A DNA stretch of 21,518 nucleotides from a virus. The DNA lies in the IMG/VR virus record IMGVR_UViG_3300031162_000483, positions 1 to 21,518 of that record. The stretch is one strand, 5' to 3'. Under the pieces are notes generated by a model. The model was not told where the DNA came from. It saw nothing but the letters and a program-made list of their open reading frames with translations, and did no database searches. The number at the start of each line of letters is the position of its first letter. Within the stretch, counting starts at the first letter, position 1. Position numbers and translations under genes: made by a program. This document shows positions 12,263 to 19,423 of the stretch, piece after piece.

Positions 12263-13768
12263 TTATTGGGCTAACGCCATATTACTAGCGAATGAATCTT
12301 GAGGTTCTGTACCTGTTGGTACTATTGTGGTTGTTGAACTAGCTTCATTGACAGTATTGTTATTTTGTTGAACTATTTGATTAGCTCTTTCCATTGTATT
12401 GTCAGCTCTTCTATCAGCTAAAGACTTTTCTCTTTCAGCAAACTCTTGAGCTTGACTAGCTTTCTCAACTTCAAAGGCTGCTCCTTCTTCATCAACTCTT
12501 TGTCTCATAGCTCCAGCACCAATGTCTACAGGATCTAAGTCATATTTCTCACCAGGTATCAGTTTATTAATACCTTTGATAACCATGTTGATACCATTTT
12601 CAAGACCTGTCATGACAGTTGCGAAGAGTGATTTTAATCCTAACCATATAGACTTAAATGTATTACTAATAAATGTTACAGCTTTATCTTTCCATAAGAC
12701 TAATCCATCTAAAGCTATCGCGAAACCTTCTTTAATCACTTCCCATCTGGCCATGATCATATCTTTATTTTCTATGAACTTATCTCTTAAGTACATCACT
12801 CCAAATATTAGAGCTGCTACAGCTAAACCGATTAGAATTACAGGTGCTAACATTGTTATACCCGCTATAAGAATAGAAGCTGCTGATGCTAACATACCAC
12901 CAACAAGACTAGCTACTGAAATAACCATTCTCTTAGCACCTGATAATAAAGTTTTACCAGCGTTCATCATTGAAACACCTATAGATTTTATACCACCCAT
13001 GAAAGCTGTTCCAGCTTTTTTCAATGTTTTAATAGGATGCTTGATTCCATTACCAATACTTTTAAAAGTCTCTCCCATTTTAGTGGTAGATTCTCTTAAA
13101 TTATCCAGAGACTTGTCTAAGAATGATTTATTCTCAGAATATCTTTTATCTGGTGTACCATCGGTTTTGAGTTTCTTCTCTTTCTTATCTTTTTTACCAC
13201 TAAATGGATTAAACTTTTCTTTAATATTCTCCATAGTCTTTTTCTGATCAAAATTACCGTCGTCATCTTGTCCAATCAAACCACTGATTGTCTTACCTAG
13301 TATACCACTATTTTTAATATTAATCAATAAAAGCTTACCGAGAGTTGCACCTATAGCAGTAACGATTGCTAGAATAGATTTAATACCAGGTGCCTCAGCG
13401 ACCAGGCTCATGACTGCAGTAATTTGTTTAAAGTCTTCTTTAAGAGCATCACCCAATTTAGCACTTTGAGATTTTAATACTGATGCTAACTGTTCAAAGT
13501 TAGACATAGCCATAAGGTCTCTTTTTCTTTGAGCTTCAGCTTGTTCTTCTTTAGCTTTATTATCTTTTTCGTCTTGTTTACTTTTTTCTATTTGAGCTGC
13601 AGCTTCTTCTTCAGCAGCCTTGACAAAAGCTGTCTTCATATCATCGGTGCCCATAAGCATCCCTGATAATTTATCAGATAGTGATTCGTGATGTTCACTA
13701 GCTTCTTTACTCTTATAAGCTTCTTGTTGTATCTTTAAGAGTATATTGTCTGCTACAGCTTCTGCCAT
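12263..13768 (-). CDS. tail tape-measure candidate (gp29-like position)
   Basis: 501 residues. The N-terminal 120 are a charged coiled coil (about 45-85). Then come a hydrophobic patch (121-150), a Lys/Gly-rich linker, and a long hydrophobic stretch at 281-327 (MVISVASLVGGMLASAAS...), followed by amphipathic helices and a coiled, Gln/Asn/Thr-rich tail. This layout is typical of phage tape-measure proteins, which set tail length and enter the host membrane with DNA. T4 gp29 is 590 residues; I cannot match it residue by residue. Being directly downstream of the gp26-gp51 pair and the two-helix membrane protein supports the call, since tape measures follow their chaperones. AGGAAT precedes the start (minus strand). 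It ends at the structured gap. Confidence 0.65.
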   Translation of the reverse strand: MAEAVADNILLKIQQEAYKSKEASEHHESLSDKLSGMLMGTDDMKTAFVKAAEEEAAAQIEKSKQDEKDNKAKEEQAEAQRKRDLMAMSNFEQLASVLKSQSAKLGDALKEDFKQITAVMSLVAEAPGIKSILAIVTAIGATLGKLLLINIKNSGILGKTISGLIGQDDDGNFDQKKTMENIKEKFNPFSGKKDKKEKKLKTDGTPDKRYSENKSFLDKSLDNLRESTTKMGETFKSIGNGIKHPIKTLKKAGTAFMGGIKSIGVSMMNAGKTLLSGAKRMVISVASLVGGMLASAASILIAGITMLAPVILIGLAVAALIFGVMYLRDKFIENKDMIMARWEVIKEGFAIALDGLVLWKDKAVTFISNTFKSIWLGLKSLFATVMTGLENGINMVIKGINKLIPGEKYDLDPVDIGAGAMRQRVDEEGAAFEVEKASQAQEFAEREKSLADRRADNTMERANQIVQQNNNTVNEASSTTTIVPTGTEPQDSFASNMALAQ

Positions 13769-13777
13769 GTGTTATTC

Positions 13778-14161
13778 CTAGTTAGGGTTAGTGTCACCGT
13801 GTTCTTTAGCTGCACTAGATGTATACAACCCAAACCATGCTGCTCCTGCTCCGACTAATACAGATATTAAACCTGATTGTTCTAATGTTGGATCAGTTAA
13901 ATCCATAAACCAGAATGTAGCATAGTATAGCAAGTACATATAGATACCTAAGAATGCTCTTGGAATAATTCTCCAAGCATCTATTGTCTTAGCAGCGAAT
14001 ACCCATTTCTGCCACGGGTTCTTTCTATCTTCTTGTGTTAGTTCAAATATCTCTTGTTTTAGTTGACCTATTTCGTCAACCATCTGCATGAACTTTTTAA
14101 GATCAATTTCGACCTCGTTTCTGTCCATATCTCCGTGAAATTGTCCACTTGGATTATTCAT
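13778..14161 (-). CDS. two-helix membrane protein, holin candidate
   Basis: 127 residues: an acidic coiled-coil N-terminus (15-45), then membrane segments at about 65-86 (IIPRAFLGIYMYLLYYATFWFM) and 96-113 (SGLISVLVGAGAAWFGLYT), and a short polar end. Such a protein recurs in marine T4-like phages, often labelled hypothetical or holin-like. GAGGAG lies before the ATG. It is nine bases upstream of the tape-measure gene and two bases downstream of the gp51-type stop, so it is part of the tail operon. Holin function is a possibility based on topology alone. Confidence 0.7.
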   Translation of the reverse strand: MNNPSGQFHGDMDRNEVEIDLKKFMQMVDEIGQLKQEIFELTQEDRKNPWQKWVFAAKTIDAWRIIPRAFLGIYMYLLYYATFWFMDLTDPTLEQSGLISVLVGAGAAWFGLYTSSAAKEHGDTNPN

Positions 14162-14163
14162 TG

Positions 14164-14361
14164 TTATCTCCTCATTTTTTGTTCGTGAGCTTTTTGTCTT
14201 TGCTCTTCTTCTTCTAAATATTTCATTAGAAGTTGAACATATACTTCCCTCTCCCAGGGTATCATATTGTTCAGTTCTGTTAAACTGTACTTATGATGTT
14301 GCATTAAACCGAAGTTTGTATGAATTAAATTATATAGACTTTCATGAGAGAGGGCTAGCCG
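14164..14361 (-). CDS. gp51: gp51-type -1 frame extension of gp26 (tail chaperone-like)
   Basis: Read in the -1 frame from the slippery site at the end of gp26, this gives 65 residues: RLALSHESLY, NLIHTNFGLM, QHHKYSLTEL, NNMIPWEREV and then YVQLLMKYLEEEE with a basic end. The pattern (H...F.LM..H.YSL.EL..M.PWER..Y..LL..) is that of gp51/tail-chaperone T segments. The only ATG (14304) would give 46 residues, has no Shine-Dalgarno site and would drop the conserved LIHTNFGLM part. So I read it as a gp26-gp51 fusion of 299 residues (234+65). T4 gp51 is an essential hub-assembly factor. An independent start at 14304 is the alternative. Confidence 0.7.
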   Translation of the reverse strand, partial: RLALSHESLYNLIHTNFGLMQHHKYSLTELNNMIPWEREVYVQLLMKYLEEEEQRQKAHEQKMRR

Positions 14362-15062
14362 AAAAAATTTCCGATTCCCACTAATTCATATGAATTATTC
14401 TCATTACATTTTTCACAATCATAACTTCCATTAATTCTCAATGTTTTGACATTAACAAAGAACGCTTGAATCTTTTCAAACATATCTAAAGACATGCTAT
14501 CTAAGAAATTCATTAGTTCTTTCTCTGTGAAATCATCTCTAGTATGAATCTCATCTCCGTCAATAATTGAATTAATACATTTAGCTACAACTTCAAAAAT
14601 TACTCTTGGGTCCTCTGAATTGTTTAAATTTACTGAATTAACAACTTGATAACTCGGTACATTTAAATCTATACTAATAGTGTCTGTAACTTTAACTACA
14701 TGATCTATTACTTGTTCAGGTTCCTTTACAATGGTTTGTTCTAACTGTACTGTAACTTTATTAAGTTCGTTACAATTATTACATTCCATTTGTATATCAG
14801 CTGTTTCACCAACTGATTTAATTCTTAATTGTAAAAATAAATATTCTAAATCAATAGTAGCTAAATCTTTAGCATCTATATCATCACAACATATATCAAT
14901 CAATCTAATCATTTCACTAATTTGTTCATTAGTGTTTTCTGATTCTTGTGCTACTAATAACACTTTTTGTTCACCAACTAGAAACGGTCTATAAGTGACT
15001 GTTTCACCAGATGATGGTAAGACACAACTATGTTTAGGTGTGTCAAGTACTGGTAACGCCAT
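14355..15062 (-). CDS. gp26: baseplate hub/tail chaperone protein, gp26-like
   Basis: 235 residues matching the T4 gp26-type baseplate family (T4_baseplate, PF12322 as I recall): MALPVLDTPKHSCVLPSSGETVTYRPFLVGEQKVLLV, then IDLEYLFLQLRIKSVGE (70-86). Two CxxC pairs (Cys94/97, Cys216/219) probably bind a zinc ion. T4 gp26 was listed as a hub subunit, but the baseplate structure suggests an assembly role. The end of the gene carries a U-UUU-UUC slippery heptamer (14361-14367) two codons before the TAG; a -1 shift gives a longer gp26-gp51 product. GAGGAAA precedes the start. A weak late-like CTAAATA lies upstream on the minus strand (15097 to 15091). Confidence 0.85.
   Translation of the reverse strand: MALPVLDTPKHSCVLPSSGETVTYRPFLVGEQKVLLVAQESENTNEQISEMIRLIDICCDDIDAKDLATIDLEYLFLQLRIKSVGETADIQMECNNCNELNKVTVQLEQTIVKEPEQVIDHVVKVTDTISIDLNVPSYQVVNSVNLNNSEDPRVIFEVVAKCINSIIDGDEIHTRDDFTEKELMNFLDSMSLDMFEKIQAFFVNVKTLRINGSYDCEKCNENNSYELVGIGNFFG
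14361..14367 (-). promoter_or_regulatory. candidate -1 ribosomal frameshift site T TTT TTC
   Basis: In the gp26 frame the codons read AAT TTT TTC GGC TAG, so T-TTT-TTC is a classical X-XXY-YYZ heptamer. After slippage the ribosome reads CGG CTA GCC and stays open for 65 codons. GGCTAGCC just after it is a perfect palindrome; no other strong stem was seen. Confidence 0.65.
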
Positions 15063-15102
15063 AATTTATTTCCTCATAATATTATATAACTATTTAGTCG
15101 TT

Positions 15103-15705
15103 CTATCCGAACAACTTATCATTTACTTTCTTATCAAGTTTTGATCTTATATTTCTCATCTTCTTCTTAAACAATCCACCCAGTAATCCACTAGGTGAAT
15201 TATCGAATGTTGAAGACCAAGTTCTGAATGTAAACTCAACATCAAATGTTTGTACAGTAGTAGTCTCTGCTGTAAACCCTACACCTGATACATTCGTTGG
15301 AAAAGCTTCGTGTAACTCTACAGAATAGATTGGTATATTGTCAACACCTAACTGTTCTATTTTTACTTGACCATGATAAGTCTCAGGATATTGAAGATTG
15401 TATGCTTCATCATACATAAAACTCTGCCAGAGTTCCATCATTTGTTTATCTTCGTAAGTTGTATCTAACATAAATGTACAAATAACTTTATTTTCGTATT
15501 CTATACCTGTTACATATTCTCTATTGGGTGTAGCTCCACCGTAATTTTTAGCTGTTGTTACCATAGTCTTACCAGGTGTTGATACAGCTGTACATCTAAG
15601 ACCTCTACTTCTCATCTGTAGTGACTTGGGTCCTCGAATCTCTACATTGAATCTATCACTTCTACTCATAGAATCCATATGATTCATAAATCTGTTTATG
15701 TTCAT
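15103..15705 (-). CDS. gp54: tail-tube-fold protein, gp54-like (baseplate tube initiator)
   Basis: 200 residues with a gp19/tube-type domain over about 15-165: RFNVEIRGPK near the start, then beta strands with KVICTFMLDT, a YEDKQMMELWQSFMY helix, and VEFTFRTW at the end. The basic C-terminal tail (GGLFKKKMRNIRSKLDKKV) is not found in the main tube protein gp19. Tube-fold proteins gp48 and gp54 cap the baseplate and start tube polymerisation; the nearby gp48 and gp53 genes favour gp54. It is larger than T4 gp19 (163) but smaller than T4 gp54 (320). AGGAG precedes the ATG and it abuts the next gene upstream (shared position 15705). Tube fold sure, exact name less so. Confidence 0.7.
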   Translation of the reverse strand: MNINRFMNHMDSMSRSDRFNVEIRGPKSLQMRSRGLRCTAVSTPGKTMVTTAKNYGGATPNREYVTGIEYENKVICTFMLDTTYEDKQMMELWQSFMYDEAYNLQYPETYHGQVKIEQLGVDNIPIYSVELHEAFPTNVSGVGFTAETTTVQTFDVEFTFRTWSSTFDNSPSGLLGGLFKKKMRNIRSKLDKKVNDKLFG

Positions 15706-16283
15706 TAAAATTTACTCCTACTTTCATTCCAGACTGTATTCTTATCAACTTTTCTAAATGATTCTGTTGGTAAGAAGATAGCTATTTCCCAGTCAGCTGG
15801 TTCTATTAATAATAATGGTGATTGTATTTGATTACTCAAATAATGTTTTAAACATGGTTTAAAGAATCTCATTTTTGATGTACTCTTTAAAAGTTGATAA
15901 GTTACATTCATTTTTGTTGTTCTATCGTATTTGTCATTGTTCGTAATGTCATATAACTCATCTAAAAATTGGGCCCTAATTAAAGGGTGTAAGTAATGTA
16001 AATTAAGTCCATAAAAACCACCTTTGGCTTTTTGAACAGGGATACATAATGGAAACCTATCATAGTATGGTAATGTCGCTTTTGTCTTTGGATCATATTG
16101 AAAATTATACATTGACCCATATACTTGTCGTGATCGTGTTGGACCATCTCCAATCAAAGCGGCGCGAGAGACTTTTCTGTTACTTACTGTGGAACGAAAC
16201 CATTCCATTGAAGCTTTTGTTCGAGCGGCTATACCAGCTCTGAACGCTTCTTGTTCAAGTTTGTCGAATAGTCTCCCTGCCAT
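15705..16283 (-). CDS. conserved T4-like marine phage protein (192 aa), unknown role
   Basis: The protein has a basic helical N-terminus, then YDPKTKATLPYYDRFPLCIPV and GFYGLNLHYLHPLIRAQFLDELYD, a pattern I recall as conserved in many T4-like marine phages. FKPCLKHYL and LLLIEPADWEIAIFLPTESF follow. I do not know the function with confidence. Lying downstream of the gp4 gene on the same strand, it might correspond to gp2 (DNA end protector), which neighbours gp4 in T4; this is synteny only. No Shine-Dalgarno site is obvious, only GAG-like bases. It runs into the gp54-like gene with one shared base. Confidence 0.75.
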   Translation of the reverse strand: MAGRLFDKLEQEAFRAGIAARTKASMEWFRSTVSNRKVSRAALIGDGPTRSRQVYGSMYNFQYDPKTKATLPYYDRFPLCIPVQKAKGGFYGLNLHYLHPLIRAQFLDELYDITNNDKYDRTTKMNVTYQLLKSTSKMRFFKPCLKHYLSNQIQSPLLLIEPADWEIAIFLPTESFRKVDKNTVWNESRSKF

Positions 16284-16295
16284 TATTATAAACTC

Positions 16296-16916
16296 TTAAA
16301 ATTTATGAGTGAAATGTAAAGACACAGCGTCTCCAAATTCAACTTCACTTTCTTTAACATCACTCATTACAAGTAATCCTAGAGTCATGCTGTCAGATAA
16401 AGACCAGTCAGCTTTTAACATCTTAACTTCTCTACCATCAGACCATTCTCCAAGTTCTAAGCTGACATCAGCCCATGAAATGAAAGGTAAACCAATATTA
16501 TACCATTCATAATCCATGTCTAAGTCAACACCTTCAGCTTTACCGTATGAGAAAGATTCATATCCGACTTGCCAGATTCTTTCTTCAAAATCTAATCCAT
16601 CAGAATTATCTCCACTATAACGATAAGCTATATATTCACCATTGAACCAGAAACCTGATTCGAATGATTTTGTGAATCCACCGTAAAAGTCAGATTCTAA
16701 CTCTCTATCACCGTCGATATCAACGCTTGAGTTCCAGTTACCTATATAAAAACCTTGACCAAGGTCTTGTTCTATACCAAAGTTCACTGCTAGTCCATGA
16801 TCAGATTGTGTTTGACCACGCCACATATAGTCAGTGCTGATTCCAACATGACCACTCATTGCTAATGTAGATGTACTCAATAGTACACTACTTAATAATA
16901 CTAATAATTTATTCAT
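16296..16916 (-). CDS. outer-membrane porin, TorF/TIGR02001-like
   Basis: Signal peptide MNKLLVLLSSVLLSTSTLA with cleavage probable after Ala19. The mature part is a 187-residue beta-barrel with alternating aromatic and polar strands and Asp/Ser/Gly turns, ending in an outer-membrane-type terminal HFTHKF (C-terminal Phe). GHVGISTDYMWRGQTQSDHGLAVNFGIEQDLGQGFYIGNW (22-61) is a strong hallmark of the bacterial TIGR02001/TorF putative porin family. So this is a host-derived envelope gene in a tail operon. AGGAG precedes the ATG and a late-type CATAAATA lies about 60 bases upstream, so it is made late. It may change uptake or receptor availability, or block superinfection; none is shown. Size is typical for the family (about 200-230). 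Confidence 0.88.
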   Translation of the reverse strand: MNKLLVLLSSVLLSTSTLAMSGHVGISTDYMWRGQTQSDHGLAVNFGIEQDLGQGFYIGNWNSSVDIDGDRELESDFYGGFTKSFESGFWFNGEYIAYRYSGDNSDGLDFEERIWQVGYESFSYGKAEGVDLDMDYEWYNIGLPFISWADVSLELGEWSDGREVKMLKADWSLSDSMTLGLLVMSDVKESEVEFGDAVSLHFTHKF

Positions 16917-16973
16917 ATATTCTCCTATTTTATTTGTATTAACATTATAAAATACATAATGTAGTTTAAATAG

Positions 16974-16981
16974 TATTTATG
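16974..16981 (-). promoter_or_regulatory. late-promoter-like CATAAATA, upstream of the porin
   Basis: NATAAATA match on the minus strand in the spacer between the gp4 stop and the porin start, giving a leader of about 50 bases ending in AGGAG. This is a sensible place for a separate late promoter. Confidence 0.5.
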
Positions 16982-16985
16982 TCAC

Positions 16986-17441
16986 TTAGTAGATGTTTAT
17001 ATCTTTTTCTGTAAGAATTCTCCATTTCCACTTACGATCTTTACAATATGACATAGCTTGAGTCCATTTAGCTTCATTTACCATATAAGTTTGTACTTCT
17101 TTAAGATATCGCTTAGATGTTCTACCTGTCTTTGTAAGTTTCTTCTTTGGATTGGGTGGTGAACATTGACTAAAGGGTTTAACTTCAATCAGTTCTTCTA
17201 CTATCATGCCTTTTGAATTCCGATACTTCATATAGAAGTCTGGAAAGTATCTGTGCACACGATTGTCTACCGGTGATACATAAGGTATAATGATTTCTTC
17301 CGATCCCCATTTAAGTACTGAAGGATTATTGTCTAAGTACACCATGAATCTACGCTCTAATAATGAACGATAAATAATGTTACTAGGGTTTCCTTTGTAC
17401 TTATTTGGATTCTTCGGTCTAAACTTTCCTTTATAAGACAT
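16986..17441 (-). CDS. gp4: head completion protein, gp4-like (TnsA-like nuclease fold)
   Basis: 151 residues, matching T4 gp4 (151) in size. It carries a TnsA/PD-(D/E)XK-like core: a Glu at 29 (YRSLLERRFM), RYFPDFYM with Asp68, and EELIEVKP with Glu86 and Lys88. Basic N-terminus (SYKGKFRPKNPNKYKG) for DNA. T4 gp4 completes heads after packaging, with gp2 and gp50 as partners; loss gives heads that do not join tails. Whether it cuts DNA is unknown, but the core residues are intact here. It is the first gene of the minus-strand block, divergent from gp48 with only 33 bases between. Confidence 0.82.
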   Translation of the reverse strand: MSYKGKFRPKNPNKYKGNPSNIIYRSLLERRFMVYLDNNPSVLKWGSEEIIIPYVSPVDNRVHRYFPDFYMKYRNSKGMIVEELIEVKPFSQCSPPNPKKKLTKTGRTSKRYLKEVQTYMVNEAKWTQAMSYCKDRKWKWRILTEKDINIY

Positions 17442-17446
17442 AAATA
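17439..17446 (+). promoter_or_regulatory. late-promoter-like CATAAATA, upstream of gp48
   Basis: NATAAATA match that overlaps the gp4 start codon and points to gp48 (ATG at 17475). The expected leader is about 20 bases and no Shine-Dalgarno site is obvious. It probably drives the gp48-gp53-gp27-gp5 operon. Confidence 0.5.
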
Positions 17447-17474
17447 ACTATAAAGTATATATTACAATTCAATT

Positions 17475-18677
17475 ATGGCCATATTAAAAAAGACAAAAAA
17501 GACACTTAAGAACCACATAGGTTCTGTTAGTGGTGATCTTAATTCAGCGTTTTCAAAACTAAAAAGTAAGTTTGGAAGTGTAGGTAACTTCTCAAATTCT
17601 TTTGATCAAAGAATATCAGATGGTTTATCTGATTTACTTACAGGTGCTACAGGTATTCGTACATCTAACATACCAGAAATTTCTAGTGAAGTTCTATCTA
17701 TGAAACAAAAGAATAGAGAAGCTAGAGCTCAAATTCTTAATAAAGATCAAAGAACTAGTGGTACTCCGGGAAATAAAATCGCACCAATTACTTTTCCACA
17801 AAACTTTCTTGGAGAGAACAATAAAAATATAGGATTAACAAACTATATTCACTTTCGATCTTTACCTACTAGAAGTGAAGCTAAAGACAATGATCTTGTT
17901 GATATCTTTTTATATGTACCCGAAGAAATGACAGATGGTACTAATCTTACTTACGCAGCTGGTGAGAAATCTTTAAAAGATTCGATCATTGCTAAACTAA
18001 TGACATTCGGTGAAGGTACAGATCAAAATATTTTCGGACAAATAGGTAGAGCGGGTAAAGAAGCTATTATGGGTGATATCGGAAAAGCTTCAGCTGGTAG
18101 AGTTATTAACCCTATGAAATTTCAGTTATTTGAAGGTGTAGAATTTAGAACATTTTCATATAGTTTTATTTTATATCCTAAAGATGAGAAAGATTCAAGA
18201 ATTATTAGAGAACTTTCTCATTACTTTAAAAAACTTTCATTACCAGGTATAGTACCAGATTCAGGTGGAAGAACTTATTCATTTCCATGTGAATGGGCTA
18301 TCAGATATCATGGACCAATCAAAGAGTGGATAGATTATCCAATGACTTCTGTTCTAACTAAAGTAGAGACCAATCAAGCGACAGCGGGTACAGCTAGAAT
18401 GATTGACGGTGCACCAGTAGCCGTTGAGTTAACATTAGAGTTCCAAGAAGTATTAACACTTGATAGAGATAAGTATGAACAAAGAGTTTCAGCATTTACT
18501 CAAGGTAATACTCAGAACAGAGAGAATTCTCAAGAAGGTGGAACAATAAATGATATTATGGGTAGAAACACAAAAAGAAGTGATGGTAGAGGTGATAGAT
18601 CAATTGGTACAAAAATAAATGATGCTACAGGATTAAATTTACCAACTCATTTAGGTGACAATAGAGGGGATGGATAA
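17475..18677 (+). CDS. gp48: baseplate tail tube cap, gp48-like
   Basis: 400 residues, T4 gp48 being 364. The N-terminal third is basic and low-complexity (LKKTKKTLKNHIG, LKSKFGSVGNFS). A tube-type domain follows with FRSLPTRSEAK, NDLVDIFLYVPEEMTDGTNLTYAAGEKSL and FQLFEGVEFRTFSYSFILYPKDEKDSRIIRELSHYFKK, a pattern well known from cyanophage gp48. The C-terminal 60 residues are Gly/Arg/Asn-rich and look flexible. The protein sits between hub and tail tube. It begins the plus-strand baseplate operon, followed by gp53 two bases after its stop. Confidence 0.83.
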   Translation: MAILKKTKKTLKNHIGSVSGDLNSAFSKLKSKFGSVGNFSNSFDQRISDGLSDLLTGATGIRTSNIPEISSEVLSMKQKNREARAQILNKDQRTSGTPGNKIAPITFPQNFLGENNKNIGLTNYIHFRSLPTRSEAKDNDLVDIFLYVPEEMTDGTNLTYAAGEKSLKDSIIAKLMTFGEGTDQNIFGQIGRAGKEAIMGDIGKASAGRVINPMKFQLFEGVEFRTFSYSFILYPKDEKDSRIIRELSHYFKKLSLPGIVPDSGGRTYSFPCEWAIRYHGPIKEWIDYPMTSVLTKVETNQATAGTARMIDGAPVAVELTLEFQEVLTLDRDKYEQRVSAFTQGNTQNRENSQEGGTINDIMGRNTKRSDGRGDRSIGTKINDATGLNLPTHLGDNRGDG

Positions 18678-18679
18678 TC

Positions 18680-19420
18680 ATGGCACAAGGATTTTTTAAA
18701 AATATACCAAATATAAACTATGATTTCAATAGTGACGGAAAGTTTTTTGAAGCTAAGGATTTATTCCGTAAAGTTTCAGTATGGAGTTATCTACAAGAAG
18801 GTGTCTCTGGATATAACTACTATCGTATAGCAGATGGAGAAAGACCTGATGCATTAGCTTCTAGGTTGTATGGTGACGGTACAATGTATTGGACATTCTT
18901 TTTAGTCAATGAAAATTTACAAGACTTTAATGATTGGCCTATGTCACAACAATTATTACATAAATTTGTAAATAGAAAATATTCAGGTACTGTATTAGAA
19001 GCTTCTAGTTCAACAGACATAGTTTCATTTAATCATGATACTAATGTTTCGAGTAAGTTTACATTAGGTGAAAAAGTATCTCAATCATCATCAGGTGCTT
19101 ACGGTTTCGTTACTAAAATTGATCCGACACATAATAGAATAATATTAAATAGTGTACAAGGTACATTTACAAACAATACAGTTGTTGGTAGTGATTCAAC
19201 TAAGAGTTTTACTGTAACTTCTGTAATTGATGAAAAAGACGCTGTACATCATTATACAGATTCTAATGGATTACTTACTACTGTACCTACAAACAACACA
19301 CCAGTTTCTAATGAGAAATACGAAAGAGATTTAAACGAAGAAAGACACTTAATAAGATATATTGAACCGAAATACATAGGTACTATTGTTAGTGAATTTA
19401 AAGAAATAGTAAGAGACTAA
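18680..19420 (+). CDS. gp53: baseplate wedge protein, gp53-like
   Basis: 246 residues. The first 110 match gp53: FFKNIPNINYDF, VSVWSYLQEGVSGYNYYRIADGERPDALASRLYGDGTMYWTFFLVNENLQDFNDWPMS, i.e. the LysM-like domain that clamps wedges together. T4 gp53 is 196 residues; the extra length is a beta-rich insert at about 125-190 (GEKVSQSSSGAYGFVTKIDPTHN...). The end (HLIRYIEPKYIGTIVSEFKEIVRD) resumes the gp53 pattern. The insert resembles small Gly/Val beta modules found in other marine phage structural proteins. It sits two bases after gp48 and three before the hub gene, as expected of a baseplate operon. Confidence 0.88.
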   Translation: MAQGFFKNIPNINYDFNSDGKFFEAKDLFRKVSVWSYLQEGVSGYNYYRIADGERPDALASRLYGDGTMYWTFFLVNENLQDFNDWPMSQQLLHKFVNRKYSGTVLEASSSTDIVSFNHDTNVSSKFTLGEKVSQSSSGAYGFVTKIDPTHNRIILNSVQGTFTNNTVVGSDSTKSFTVTSVIDEKDAVHHYTDSNGLLTTVPTNNTPVSNEKYERDLNEERHLIRYIEPKYIGTIVSEFKEIVRD

Positions 19421-19423
19421 ATT

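Noticed and set aside
12522-13247. Long plus-strand ORF of 241 codons opposite the tape-measure gene
   Set aside because: It is the antisense shadow of a convincing 501-residue coiled-coil and hydrophobic protein; its translation is a low-complexity Ile/Leu/Pro mix with no motif and no ribosome site.
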